Origin: Priapulus caudatus
Taxonomy: Eukaryota; Priapulida; Priapulimorpha; Priapulimorphida; Priapulidae
Assembly (NCBI RefSeq): GCF_000485595.1
Contig: NW_014577070.1
Span: 850,894 to 914,893, forward strand
Direction: 5' to 3'
Length of the DNA stretch: 64,000 nt
The translations under genes and the position numbers were made by a program. Below, piece after piece: positions 29,543-41,653 of the stretch; within the stretch, counting starts at the first letter, position 1; each line of letters begins with the position of its first letter. Under the pieces are notes generated by a model that did not search any database, was not told the DNA's origin, and saw only the letters and a list, made by a program, of their open reading frames with translations.

Positions 29543-30096
29543 GTAAAGATTTTCCTATTGGAAATTATCACAACGTTGTGATTATACAAAATCTAACAAC
29601 TGGTGCGCCTATAGTAATCATGAACTACCTTTATTGCTAGGATCTTAGCCTGGCTTAGTTGTAATTACCATGGCTGGGGAAATCTAGTTCTGTTTTTTTT
29701 CGATTCATAGAACATCTGTTAATATTACCATGGAGATATCTCACTTGAATATGTCAGTAACGTAAAATAGAATCTTCATGATTGTGTTCTACAAAAACTG
29801 ATAAGTGCATCTAAACCAACAGAATAAGACAAATGTATAAAGGTAAATCAATAAAGCTCTTCAATAAGTTACTATGATGAAGCATTTGCAATACATCATT
29901 GATGGTAAGTATTTGTCAACACATTTTTCATGTCGAGCACAGGAAATAGTGCTCTGTAGCTGCTGGTTTATTAGTCTGCCATTACGTCTCATCAAAAGAT
30001 TGTCTCAATATATAATGTTTAGTGAGACAATGTGATAAGACGTGTCTGGCAGCTATGAACTTAGAAGTGGTTGCTCAAAGGGCGTTCTATTTTCAG
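29543..30096 (+). other. Intron before last Q exon
   Basis: 554 bp; carries the variant hairpin 29,984-30,043. Nothing else recognised. Confidence 0.6.
29984..30043 (+). promoter_or_regulatory. Variant Q-array hairpin before 30,097
   Basis: Inner stem 29,999-30,007 with 30,023-30,031 (9 bp). ATC 29,991-29,993 with GAT 30,034-30,036. Outer ACGTCT 29,984-29,989 with AGACGT 30,038-30,043. Ends 53 nt before the acceptor AG, as in the standard type. Confidence 0.68.
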
Positions 30097-30336
30097 AAGT
30101 AGAAATTGCACACGTAGAAAAGAAGAAAAAGAAGAAGAAACCAAAGCCAGCTGAGGAAACCACTGAAGAGGTTGTTCTTAAGGTTAAACCAGTTGAAGAG
30201 GTTCCTGAAGTGACTGAAGAGATAACTGAAGAAATCGTAATAGTTGCAGAAGAGGAAACTGTCCCTGAGGTTATTGAGGAAGTGACTGAGGAAATCATCT
30301 TCGAACAACCGGTAGAAGAGGAACAGGTTCCTGAAG
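30097..30336 (+). CDS. Q exon, short form (240 nt)
   Basis: 80 codons, phase 1 to 1: EVEIAHVEKKKKKKKPKPAE, then directly ETTEEVVLKVKPVEEVPE; the VEEVVEELPQP segment present in other Q exons is absent. Confidence 0.83.
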
Positions 30337-30883
30337 GTATATATGTCCTCACAGCATTATTACAACACTCGTCGTATTGAGTGTTTTTGCTGACATTATG
30401 ATGAGCTTATTTATTTATGACTTTGCCTGTCGGTGATATAACCACAAACACAGATAAGTGTACACAATCCACGCAGGCAGGAGAGTTATGTAAAGGTACG
30501 TGGATAAACGTCTCTTAATTATACATTACTCATAATGTTTCTTTGTATTACCAAATTTGAGAGCTCTTTTTAATACATTGTTATGTTGAAAATGTATGAG
30601 GAATTTATAGTCAGATTGTATGTTAATATAACTTACTATAAAGAACTGTGAATATTATCACAATTATATTAACCGTGCATAGTTGCACGATGATGAGTGT
30701 AAGCATATCAGCTGCGTGATAATACAATTAAATATTATTTAATTATGAAGGAGCCATTATTCTTGCTATTATTTTTTTACTTAGAAATATGGTATGGTTG
30801 TATTATATGAAACGGTTGTGTTGTTATATTTTTGAATGTGACTCTGCTTGTGATATATCTAATATTCATGTGATTTGCTGTAG
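30337..30883 (+). other. Intron before Ig domain 4
   Basis: 547 bp, AT-rich. No repeat or RNA element recognised. Confidence 0.5.
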
Positions 30884-30955
30884 AAGAAAAGCCAAAGCAG
30901 ACTGGTATGTCACCATATTTCACCCAGTTCCCCAGGGAGGTTGAGGCATACAATG
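30884..30955 (+). CDS. Ig domain 4, first exon (A strand)
   Basis: 72 nt, phase 1 to 1, donor gtaagt: EEKPKQTGMSPYFTQFPREV then EAYNG. The PYFTQFPREVEAYNG motif is a typical titin-family Ig start. Confidence 0.8.
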
Positions 30956-31256
30956 GTAAGTGTATATGTCAGATTATTTAACAGTCAGATATTATTATTA
31001 TTCGTGTGTAGGAAAATGTATATGATTTTATAACTATGTATGTTTTGCCATTCATGAAATAATTATATTTACAGTTTTTATTCACACATGACACATTTTT
31101 AAATGAAACTTGGTACTGCTTAGTAGGCCTACTGCTTGGTAGCTATCTGCAAGTACACAACCTCTTTTTCTATTTCTCTCATCACCTTGGACTATATTAT
31201 CTACACTTACAGTGTTGAAGTAGAAGAAAAATGTAATTATGCTGTTAATTTTTCAG

Positions 31257-31360
31257 GTTATCCAACTGTTATTGAATGGAAATGCAAAGGTGTCCCTCAT
31301 CCAGATGTCCAGTGGATCAAGGGTAAACTGCTGAAGCTCAAGCCAACCGACAAATACCAG
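31257..31360 (+). CDS. Ig domain 4, second exon (B-C strands)
   Basis: 104 nt, phase 1 to 0: YPTVIEWKCKGVPHPDVQWI with the C-strand Trp, then KLKPTDKYQ. The acceptor chosen is ttttcag at 31,255-31,256 because the upstream cttacag gives an immediate stop in phase 1. Confidence 0.78.
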
Positions 31361-31498
31361 GTAACCATCTATAGACTGATTACATTTGCAATAAATTGCA
31401 ATTTTTTAAAACATGACTACATTTTACATAACTACGAACTTGTTTTAGTATTATTTGTGGTTACAATCATACTATAATATATCTTGATATTACTTTAG

Positions 31499-31680
31499 AT
31501 CACATATGATGAAGAAACTGACACACACTTCTTCACGATCAATGATACAAGTGAAAAGGATGCCGGCCAATACCGATGTGAAATTGAAAATGATTTTGGC
31601 TTTGATGATATCGTGATGACTGTCACTGTTAAGGAGAAGCCAAAAGAGGAGGTCGACCATAAAAAGAGACTAAAAACAAC
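31499..31680 (+). CDS. Ig domain 4, third exon (D-G strands) and linker start
   Basis: 182 nt, phase 0 to 2, donor gtaagt: ITYDEETDTHFFTINDTSEK then DAGQYRCEIENDFGFDDIVM, then VKEKPKEEVDHKKRLKTT. This Ig has a three-exon structure unlike Ig 1-3. Confidence 0.85.
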
Positions 31681-31856
31681 GTAAGTGTGAGAAATGATGA
31701 AATTTGTTTCTATTCCATGTTTATTGACAAGCAGGTGATTTCCATGTTTTGTCTAATACTTGTCTGAAGACATCAGAAACATCTTTACTACGTTCAACAT
31801 ATGAATGATCAACGATTTTGCGGTGTTTCCTTTTATGTGTTTTGGCTTTTATATAG

Positions 31857-32025
31857 CGAGGTTAAGAAAACCATATTTGATGAAGAAGAATATAACTGGA
31901 AGGACATGTTGAAGAAAACTGTGCATGAGGACCTTGAGGATGTAGTGGAGGAGGACATCATTCGTCTTCGTGCTGTTATCTCAACAGCCGAAACTGAGGG
32001 CGAACTGCAACCTCATGAAGTTGAG
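31857..32025 (+). CDS. Unique charged linker exon
   Basis: 169 nt, phase 2 to 0: TEVKKTIFDEEEYNWKDMLK, then HEDLEDVVEEDIIRLRAVIS. Not repeat-like and with helical-looking spacing; function unknown. It joins Ig 4 to the next PEVK exon. Confidence 0.78.
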
Positions 32026-32210
32026 GTATATTATATATAGACTGTTTATCATATTTCATTCACTGTATCTAATACGTTTTCCGTTTCATGTGTTGTTTCT
32101 TGTTTTTATTATTTGTATTATAGTAATATTATTTTAATACAATTTTCAAACATTATATAATAAGTCATTACTGTAAGATTAATCACTTTACTGGGACCTT
32201 TGTGTTATAG

Positions 32211-32376
32211 GCCATCTTCGAAATTAAAAGAAAACTAGAACAGCTGCCTGCCCCTGAAAAGGAGGTAGAGGAAAAACCTGAAGAGGTGCCCGAGAAGGTA
32301 CAAGTACTACCAGAAGAACCAGAAGAAGTTCTTCTAGAGGTTCAACCGGAGGAAATGCCCAAAGAAGTTATTGAAG
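32211..32376 (+). CDS. Linker and PEVK exon
   Basis: 166 nt, phase 0 to 1: AIFEIKRKLEQLPAPEKEVE then acidic PEVK (VPEKVQVLPEEPEEV). Restores phase 1 for the following PEVK exons. Confidence 0.78.
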
Positions 32377-32518
32377 GTAGGATGTCAGTATGCTGTGTGC
32401 ATGATTTCTATCTCATACGATATGAGTTAAAGTTAATATATTGATTTATCCTAAACATTAAGAAATGACACTAATTTCATGATGGCAATGCTGTAGTCAA
32501 CACTTGTATATTTATTAG

Positions 32519-32830
32519 ATGTTGAGGTGCAGCTAGAAAAGAAAAAGAAGAAGAAAAAGAAGCCCAAAAAGGTTGAAGATGTGACTGAGGAGATTACAAT
32601 GGAAGCACCAGAGGAAGAGCTTGAAGAAGAGGTGGTTGGTGAGGAGCTCGTCTTTACAACAGAGAAGGAAGAGGAATCTCCCGTGGAGGATGTTATTGAA
32701 GAAATTACACTTGCACCAGTACCTGTGGAAGAGAAGCCCATTGATGAGGTTACTGAGGAGGTTTTCGAAGCTATAGTGTTGGCTTCTACACCAGGCGACG
32801 AAGAGGAGATTATTGAGGAGGTTGATGCAG
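32519..32830 (+). CDS. PEVK exon (104 codons)
   Basis: 312 nt, phase 1 to 1: DVEVQLEKKKKKKKKPKKVE, then EEITMEAPEEELEEEVVGEE, and EEEIIEEVDAG. Lys block at the N-terminus followed by a long acidic tail. Confidence 0.84.
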
Positions 32831-33287
32831 GTAAAAGCATTAGTAGCCTAGTATAGAAGTCTTTTTACAGCTTCTCCCCATCAGTTGCCATTTTACAACT
32901 TGTCACTTCTGTAATCATATCGCACTTACCAAATTGAGCAATTGTTATCATGATTAAAATAGAATAAAATGATTAGATATTTCCCAACTGGATTCTGTAT
33001 AACTACTGCTCAGTGCTGTAGCCAGGATGATGGCCTCTTAACTTTATGTGCACGTCAACTAGGTCAAATGGTCAAACAACATTGGCCTTTAATCTGATAA
33101 GGAAAATAACTAGTATAAGAAAACTAACAGTAACAACAACTTTATATAATGAATTTTAGCAGAACATTGTTCATACTGGTCTAAGTATGAGTCTAATAAA
33201 TGACAGGGAATGGCCGAGTTAAATTATTAAATAATATTATAATATATTAAATTATTAAGTTATTTAATTACAATATTATTTTCACAG
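32831..33287 (+). other. Intron before the long PEVK exon
   Basis: 457 bp; its 3' end has a run of ttattaaattattaag repeats (about 33,222-33,270). No other feature. Confidence 0.55.
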
Positions 33288-34154
33288 AAATGGAGATTAT
33301 TAAGCCTAAGGAGGAGAAGAAGAAGAAAAAGAAGAAGCCACAGAAGGAAGAACCGACAGAGGAAATCACAATCGAAGCTCCAACGGAGGTAAAGATCGTT
33401 GACGAAGAAGAAGAAGAATTTGTGATGGATGTTTCTGAGGTACCAGAAGAGGTGGTTGATGATTTCGTTCTCGAGGCTGTGGAAATCCCTGAAGTACACG
33501 AAGATGTAACAGAGGATGTAGCTGAAGCTGTCCTCATCCCCTCCCAGCCATTGGTTGAAGAAGCACCTGTAGAAGTCGAGGAAGAGGTGAGTCAGGCTAT
33601 TATGATTACTACAATGCCAGAGGAGGTAAAAGCACCTGAAGAGGAAATAGGTGAAGGGTTTGTCATTGAAGTCCAGCCAGAAGCTCCTGCTGAAGTTGGC
33701 CTTGAGATTCCCACCGAATCCACACTTGAGGAGGTTACGACTCTGGAAGTGCCAAAGCCTGAGAAGAAGAAGAAGAAAAAGAAGCCAAAGAAGGAGGAGG
33801 TAACAGAGGATGTTACGATAGAAGCTCCAGTTGAAGCAGAAGTGGTCGAGGAAGTAGAGCAAGACATTGTGATGGAGGTGTCTGAGGTTCCTGAAGAGGT
33901 GACAGAAGAAATCTCAGAGCAAGTGGTTCTTCAGCCAATGCCTGAGTTTGACAAAACAGAGGAAGATGTTGAAGTAATCAGTGAGTCATTCTTGTTACCT
34001 TCAAAACCACAGGCTCTACCCACCTCACATGATGAAGAAGCTGAAGAATACATAGCTATAACTCTGAAACCTGAGGAAGAAGAAGTGGCTACAGTAGAGG
34101 AAATCACAGAGGAGGTTACCGTGGAGACCAGGAAACCCACTGTGGAAGAGGAAG
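33288..34154 (+). CDS. Long PEVK exon A (289 codons)
   Basis: 867 nt, phase 1 to 1. Two Lys blocks (EEKKKKKKKPQKEE near residue 9; PEKKKKKKKPKKEE near 162) each followed by long acidic modules. Contains FVIEVQPEAPAEVGLEIP, an early relative of the 24-residue repeat of the R exons. A noisy copy of its 3' end lies at 41,322-41,603. Confidence 0.86.
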
Positions 34155-34159
34155 GTAAG

Positions 34160-34162
<3 letters not shown>

Positions 34163-34207
<45 letters not shown>
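34163..34207 (+). repeat. (TA)n microsatellite
   Basis: About 22 TA units directly after the donor of exon 33,288-34,154. The duplicate copy at about 41,618-41,650 has fewer units. Confidence 0.85.
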
Positions 34208-34211
<4 letters not shown>

Positions 34212-34780
34212 GGAAGCTATTAGATATATGAAAAAAGATCAGAAGCTATTCTTATTGTTAAATGAACTAGAGTGGAAATAATTATTATTGACCTGAAATG
34301 ATATCGCCTTTATATCAATAGTTCTTGTGAGCATCTGCACGTCTTACGCTTACTACTTTACTTAGCCAAAATTTAGTTATGGTAACACTGCTTGTCAACA
34401 TCAACTACATAACATCTCATGGATAATGCTTACCAATCAGTGTCTCAATTTTAACTAACTCTTATTTTGTTTTGTTTTAACGTTTTTTTTTGTATTAATT
34501 TTTATTTTAACAATTCACCTGTTTGTTTGTATTTCGTTTTTCATACCATATTCTCTAAGAGAAATACTAACAGGTAATCCCAGTGCAGAATATTTTGCTG
34601 TGTTATATACATGATACGGAACATGTATACAGATATATTACTTACGTTTTGCTTACACAGTCTGTTGGTAACTTAGGGTAATTAATATAACATTCACAAT
34701 CGCATGTATAATTTATGCATTATCTATTAACATATATAACTCGGCTTGCTTGAAAGTACTGTTAGAGATGATCATACTGT

Positions 34781-35041
34781 AGGATGGAGGAACTAATCAC
34801 TGCCTAAAACCTACTGCTGAAATAGGAGCACGTGTTGATGTCCTTACTAAAACGCGAATGAGCTCATGCTTCTAATGCAATACTGCTAAAGCTACTCACA
34901 AAACTTAATGTATAGGATGGAGGAACTAACTACTGCCTAGAACCTACTGCTAAAATAGGAGCACGTGTTGATGACTTTACTAAAACGTGAATGAGCTCAT
35001 GCTTCTAATAGAATACTACTAAACCTACTCACGGAACTAAA
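34781..35041 (+). repeat. Tandem direct repeat, 133-bp period
   Basis: Two copies starting aggatggaggaacta (34,781 and 34,914), each with gcacgtgttgatg and gagctcatgcttctaat. Lies in the 907-bp intron 34,155-35,061. Noisy duplicate near 42,225-42,500. Confidence 0.7.
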
Positions 35042-35061
35042 AGGATGTTGTTTCAATACAG

Positions 35062-36121
35062 TCGCCGAGGAGATCACGGTTGAAGCTATTACACCGGCTG
35101 AGGTTGGATTAGAAGTACCATATGATGGCGAGGTAAAGGAGGTCGACGTGCAAATAGAAGCTATTGCGCCCACAGAAGTGAGCCTTGACCTCGAACAGGA
35201 GCAGGAAATCAAGCAAGTGGAGTTGGAAATTCAACCAGTATCACCTTCCGTGGCTACGCTTGATATTTCCACAGAAGAAACCAAGGAAGTGGAGATGCAA
35301 GTTCAACCAGGCGTTCCTGTAGAGGTTTCCATTGACATGGCTACAGAAGAAACTAAGGAAGTTGAGATGCAAGTTCAACCAGGCGTCCCTGTAGAAGTTT
35401 CTATTGACATGGCTACAGAGGAAACTAAGGAAGTCGAGATGCAAGTTCAACCAGGCGTTCCTGTAGAGGTTTCCATTGACATGGCTACAGAAGAAACTAA
35501 GGAAGTGGAGATGCAAGTTCAACCAGGCGTCCCTGTAGAGGTTTCCGTTGATATGGCTACAGAAGAAACTAAGGAAGTGGAGATGCAAGTTCAACCAGAC
35601 GTTCCTGCAGAAGTTTCCGTTGATATGCATGTCCCTCGGAGGTCGGCTTAGAATCCCAGTAGCAGACAACGTGAAGATGTTACGATGATGTACAAAGCCA
35701 GAACCCGACTGAAGAATCTGACTGTTGATTTCTTCCGAACTGAGTATTTGAAAAGTTGTGGAAATGTGCCGAGGAGGATGTGTAATGGAGGTTGCAGACG
35801 TTCCTGCAGTATCACGCTGATACAGCGTCGAGCAGAAGAAATCATGGCGTAGATATTCGCCTCACCAACAGAAGAGGTTACTGAAGTATCAGAAGAAATG
35901 GCCAGCACAATCGTTCTTCCAACCAAGCCAGAGGAAGTTTCCGCAAGAACTCGCAGATGCCACTGAAGCAGTTGAAGTCATTGTTAAAACAAAAGATGAA
36001 ATCGCGGAAGAAATTGAGGAGGTGTCTGAGGAACTCGTTATTACTCCAAAACCAATAACGGTCGTTGAGGAAATTGCTGAGGAGGTTACCTTTAAGCCAA
36101 TGACACAGGAAGAGGGAACAG
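35062..36121 (+). pseudogene. R exon B: clean 5' part, error-rich 3' part
   Basis: Opens VAEEITVEAITPAEVGLEVP, then five clean 24-residue repeats (35,271-35,630). After about 35,630 one-base indels break the frame up to the donor (gtatgtgtc). The corresponding clean 3' end is at 51,501-51,683. Probably intact in the animal. Confidence 0.65.
35271..35630 (+). repeat. Five tandem 72-nt coding repeats
   Basis: Units of the TEETKEVEMQVQPGVPVEVS plus IDMA type, nearly identical at the DNA level. Confidence 0.8.
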
Positions 36122-36963
36122 GTATGTGTCATTTTGTTGTACCATCTGCGATATTTCTTTTCTACTTGTGATAGGCAACAAATAATGCTTTTGAAATTGG
36201 TAAGATTCATGTGATTATTGGCTATTACTATTGTGATATGTCCAACTGGTTCATTGGTAGTTTTATATTGTGACGAGGTTAATTAATTCTGTTTTTTAAA
36301 ACTCAATTGGAAAAGTGGTAGATAATATACTCACACATGTGCCTCCTTCTGCATGATCAGTGGCAATTTAAAACCTGCAATTTTGCTATACAAAATTCAA
36401 CATAACAGCTGGCTGCATCAAACGCCTATGGGATTTCCCATGTTTAATTATTAAGTGTATGATGTTTATGTTATGTTGATTTTCTAATTCATCGCAGATC
36501 AGGTGCTAACCTTATATAGGTATTTGCTTTGGCACAAATGCCTATGTGTTAAAACACGGGGTAATGTTAAATAACCGTAGCTGAACTATGATTGACATTC
36601 GCAACCATTTGCAATTAACATTATTCTTCTGCCAATAACTGAAGCGTAATCCTGCCACTATAGCTAATACCTACAGGCTTCTAACAAAGACTAAAATAGT
36701 CAATTAATTCCATGTGCTTTTAACTATTCACTTAACATCTGATTTTATAAAATGGTTTATATACATACTTACACAACAATGCATGATGCACATCACATTA
36801 TATTTTTTAAAGAGAATGACCAAGTTTAATGACTTACAACTTAACCATGTTGCTGAGGCATGGGTTGGAGACGTATTGCGACACGAAAAGTACCGCAACT
36901 AACGTACTAATTTATAAATGCTAATTGTCGCATCAAGCTGAATGGATGTTATTTTCAATACAG
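36122..36963 (+). other. R-class intron (noisy)
   Basis: 842 bp, homologous to 43,532-44,372 and to the clean 51,684-52,520. No separate feature. Confidence 0.6.
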
Positions 36964-37843
36964 TCCCGCGAGGAGATCACGGTTGAAGCTGTTACCCGGC
37001 TGAGGTTGGACTAGAGGTACCATATGATGGGGAGGTAAAGGAGGTCGACGTGCAAATAGAAGCTATTGCGCCCATAGAAGTGAGCCTTGACCTCGAACAG
37101 GAGCAGGAAATCAGCAAGTGGAGTTGGAAATTCACCAGTATCACCTTCCGTGGCTTACGCTTGATATTTCCACAGAAGAAACCAAGGAAGTGGAGATGGC
37201 AGGTTCAACCAGGCGTCGCTGTAGAGGTTTCTGTTGATGTGACTACAGAAAGAACTAACGGAAGTTGAGATGCAAGTTCAACCAGGCGTTCCTTACAGAA
37301 GTTTCCCGTTGATGTTGGCTACAGAGGAAACAAGGAAGCAGAGATGGTAATTCAACCACGATGTCCCTGGTGAGGTCGGCTAGAAATCCCAGTAGAGACA
37401 CACGGTGGAAGAAGTCACGATGGATGTACCAAAGCCAGAACCGACTGAAGAATTGACTGTTTGATCTTCCCAACTGATATTGAAGTTGGTTGAAATTGCG
37501 AGGAAGGATGGTTGTAATGGAGGTTGCAGACGTTCCTGCAGTATCACCTGATACAGCTGAAGAAGAAGTCATGCTAGATATTCGCTCAAAACCAACAGAA
37601 GAGGTTACGGAAGTATCAGAAAAATGGCCAGCACAATCGTTCTCCCACCAAGCCAGAGGAAGTTTCCAGAACTCGCAGATGCCACTGAAGCAGTTGAAGT
37701 CATTGTTAAAACAAAAGATGAAATTCTGGAAGAAATTGAGGAGGTGTCTGAGGAACTCGTTATTACTCCAAAACCAATAACCGTCGTTGAGGAAATTGCT
37801 GAGGAGGTTACCCTTAAGCCAATGACACAGGAAGAGGTGACAG
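36964..37843 (+). pseudogene. R exon C, indel-corrupted copy
   Basis: Matches clean exon 52,521-53,396 base for base apart from scattered indels. Open again from about 37,624 (VEVIVKTKDEILEEIEEVSE). Confidence 0.65.
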
Positions 37844-38684
37844 GTATGTCATTTTGTTGTACCATCTGCGATATTTCTTTTCTACTTGTGATAGGCACAC
37901 AATAACGCTTTTGAATTGGTAAAGATTCATGTGAGTATTGGCTATTACTATTGTGATATGTCCAACTGGTTCATTGGTAGTTTTATATTGTGAAGGAGTT
38001 AATTAATTATGTTTTTAAACTCAATTGGAAAAATGGTAGATAATATACTCACCACTGTGCTCCTTCTTGCATGATCAGTGGCAATTTAAAACCTGCAATT
38101 TTGCTATACAATATTCAACATAACAGCTAGCTGCATCAAACGCCTATGGATTCCCCATGTTTAATTAATTTAAGTGTATATGTTTATGTTATGTTGATTG
38201 TCTAATTCATGGCAGATCAGGTGCTAACTATATAAGGTATTTGCTTTGCACAAATGCAATGTGTTAAAACACGGGTAATGTTAAATAACGACGACTGAAC
38301 TATGACTTGACATTCGCAACCATTTGCATTAACATTATTCTTCCTGCAATAACTGAACAGCAATACCTGCCAACTATAGCTAATAACCTGCCAGTCTTAT
38401 AACAACGACTAAAATAGTCAATTAATTCCATGTGCTTTTAACTATTCAACTTAACATCTTGATTTTATAATTGGTTATATACATACTTTTACAACTATGC
38501 ATGATGCACATCACATTATATTTTTTAAAGAGAATGACCAAGTTTAATGACTTACAACTTAACACATGTTTGCTGAGGCATGGGTTGGAGACGTATTGCG
38601 ACACGGGAAAGTACCGCAACTAACGATACTAATTTATAAATGCTAATTGTCGCATCAAGCTGAATGGATGTTGTTTCAATACAG
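37844..38684 (+). other. R-class intron (noisy)
   Basis: 841 bp, homologous to 45,250-46,091 and clean 53,397-54,236. No separate feature. Confidence 0.6.
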
Positions 38685-39698
38685 TCGCCGAGGAGATCAC
38701 GGTTGAAGCTGTTACACCGGCTGAGGTTGGATTAGAAGTACCACATGATGGGGAGGTAAAAGGAGGTCGACGTGCAAATAGAAGCTATTGCGCCCATAGA
38801 AGTGAGCCCTTGACCTCGAACAGGAGCAGGAAATCAAGCAAGTGGAGTTGGAAATTCAACCAGTATCACCTTCCGTGGCTGCGCTTGATATTCCCACAGA
38901 AGAAACCAAGGAAGTGGAGATGCAAGTTCACCAGGCGTTCCTGTAGAGGTTTCCATTGACATGGCTACAGAAGAAACTAAGGAAGTTGAGATGCAAGTTC
39001 AACCAGGCGTTCCTGTAGAGGTTCCATTGACATGGCTACAGAAGAAACTAAGGAAGTCGAGATGCAAGTTCAACCAGGCGTCCCTGTAGAGGTTTCTGTT
39101 GATGTGACTACAGAAGAAACTAAGGAAGTGGAGATGCAAGTTCAACCAGGCGTTCCTACAGAAGTTTCCGTTGATGTACTAACAGAGGAAACCAAGGAAG
39201 CAGAGATGGTAATTCAACCACATGTCCCTGGTGAGGTCGGCTTAGAAATCCAGTAGAGACAACGGTGGAAGATGTTACATGGATGTACAAAGCCAAGAAC
39301 GCACTGAAGAATTGACTGTTGATCTTCCAACTGATATTAAAGTTGTTGAAATTGCCGAGGAGGATGTTGTAATGGAGGTTGCAGACGTTCCTGCAGTATC
39401 ACCTGATACAGCTGAAGAAGAAGTCATGCTAGATATTCGCTCAAAACCAACAGAAGAGGTTACTGAAGTATCAGAAGAAATGGCCAGCACAATCGTTCTC
39501 CCAACCAAGCCAGAGGAAGTTCTCCAAGATCTCGCAGATGCCACTGAAGCAGTTGAAGTCATTGTTAAACAACAAGATGAAATCCGGAGGAAATTGAGGA
39601 GTGTCTGAGGAACTCATTATTACTCCAAAACCAACGACCGTCGTTGAGGAAATTTCTGAGGAGGTTACTCTGGAGACAATAGAGGACGACGGTCACAG
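38685..39698 (+). pseudogene. R exon D, partly corrupted copy
   Basis: Several frame breaks before 39,030 and near 39,250-39,300; otherwise open repeats. Pairs with 46,092-47,112. Tail VVEEISEEVTLETIEDE distinguishes this exon from B and C. Confidence 0.65.
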
Positions 39699-40543
39699 GT
39701 ATGGTATCGTGTTGTATTCTTTGCGATTTTTTTATTGACCTTATTATGGAAATTAATACGTCTACCACGCTCGTCAGCTGCTTGTGATCAGCAGATATTA
39801 CTCTTGTAATCTGTCCAGGTGATTCAATTGGTACTGGGATATATAACTAGGTTATTTAATTCTGTTATTGATGTCAATCTGGTAAAATGATCAATTAATA
39901 TACTTACACGTGTGCCTTTTCTTTGCACGCGCTATGACATTTTAAAATCAGTGATTTTGCTATGTAATTCAACATAACAGCTGGCTGCAGCACATGTCTA
40001 TGAATTAACCATGTTTTAATGAATTCAACATGTAGGTGTGACGTTGACTATCAATTACGTGATATATCATTTCTTAAGTTCCTAACCTTACGCACGCATT
40101 GCGCAAATGCTGCGTGCTAAAACACCGGTAACAATCAGTAACCATGATGCCCCATGACCTGATAATCTCAAAATTTTGGCTCGTCTTAACATTATTGTTT
40201 AAGCAATGTATGTACAACAATACGTGTCAATTATGTCTGATATCGCATCAGCCATTAATATGAACACCAAAACTAGCATTAATTACTTGCCATTTTAGCT
40301 ATTTAATTTAACATATTGACTTTATAGATACACATATATACTTACTTACACAACATAATGGCATGATGAAAATCACATATTATTTCTAAAAGGGGTGAGC
40401 AGAACTAATGACTGATAGCTTAACCACAATGCTAAAGCATGGTTGGAGACTTATTGGCGACACGGAAAAGTATCGCAGCTAACGATACTAATTTATAAAT
40501 GCTAACTGGCGCATCAAGCTGAATGGATGTTGTTTCAATACAG
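39699..40543 (+). other. R-class intron
   Basis: 845 bp, nearly identical to 47,113-47,960. No separate feature. Confidence 0.6.
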
Positions 40544-41296
40544 TCGCTGAGGAGATCACGGTTGAAGCTGTACACCGGCTGAGGTTGGATTAGAAGTACC
40601 GTATGATGGGGAGGTAAAGGAAGTCGACGTGCAAATACAGCTATTGCGCCCACAGAAGTGAGCCTTGACCTCGAACAGGGCAGGAAATCAAGCAAGTGGA
40701 GTTGGAAATTCAGCCAGTATCACCTTCCATGGCTGCCCTTGATATTCCAACAGAAGAACACCAAGGAGGTGGAGATGCAGGTTTCAACCGATCGTCCCTG
40801 TAGAGGTTTCTGTTGATGTAACTAGCAGAAGAAACTAAGGAAGTGGAGATGCAAGTTCAACCAGGCGTCCTGTAGAAGTTTCCATCGATATGTCTACAGA
40901 AGGAAACTAAGGAAGTGGAGATCCAGAGTTCAACCAGGCGTCCCTGTAGAAGTTTCCGTTTGACATGGCCACAGAGGAAACTAAGGAGGTGGAGATGCAA
41001 ATTCAACCAGGCGTCCCGGTAGAAGTTCTATTGATATGTCTACAGAGGAAACTAAGGAAGTCGAGATGCAAGTTCAACCAGATGTCCCTGTAGAAGTTTC
41101 CATCGATATGTCTACAGAGGAAACTAAGGAAGTCGAGATGCAAGTTCAACCAGACATCCCTGTAGAAGTGTCTATTGACATGGCTACAGAGGAAACAAAT
41201 GAGGTGGAGATGCAAATTCAACCAGGCGTCCCTGTAAAAGTTTCTATTGACATGGCTACAGAGGAAACTAAGGAAGTCGAGATGCAAGTTCAACCA
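40544..41296 (+). pseudogene. R exon E, corrupted 5' part cut by Ns
   Basis: Noisy version of the 5' part of clean exon 47,961-49,187, ending inside the 24-residue repeats at the 25-N run. Confidence 0.65.
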
Positions 41297-41321
41297 NNNN
41301 NNNNNNNNNNNNNNNNNNNNN
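41297..41321. other. Assembly gap: run of exactly 25 Ns
   Basis: Left side ends in R-exon repeats; right side begins inside the 3' part of the long PEVK exon A, which also occurs at 33.9-34.15 kb. The order therefore jumps backwards across the gap. Confidence 0.95.
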
Positions 41322-41603
41322 TGAGTGTCGAGCTTCCTGAGAGTGACAGAGAATCTCAGAGGCAGTGGCGTCTTCAGCCATGGCTGAGTTTGACCAAAAC
41401 AGAGCGCAAGAGATGTTGAAAGTAATCAGTGAGTCATTTCTGATTACCGCTTCAAACCAGCAGGCTCTACCCACCTCACATGATGAAGAAGCTGAAGAAT
41501 ACATAGCTATAAACTCTGAACCTGAGGAGAAGAAGTGGCTACAGTAGAGGAAATCACAGAGGAGGTTACGTGGAGACCAGGAAACCCACTGTGGAAGAGG
41601 AAG
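41322..41603 (+). pseudogene. Corrupted duplicate of the 3' end of exon A
   Basis: Matches 33,880-34,154 with indels, followed by the same donor and (TA)n microsatellite. Confidence 0.65.
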
Positions 41604-41616
41604 GTAAGATTTTATA

Positions 41617-41653
<37 letters not shown>

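Noticed and set aside
31213-31256. Upstream acceptor (cttacag at 31,206-31,212) for the second exon of Ig 4
   Set aside because: In phase 1 it gives an immediate stop; the ttttcag acceptor at 31,255-31,256 restores a normal Ig B strand.
34997-35212. CRISPR-like or satellite array in the repeat-rich R region
   Set aside because: The 72-nt repeats are in-frame coding units inside exons of a eukaryotic gene, and there are no unique spacers.
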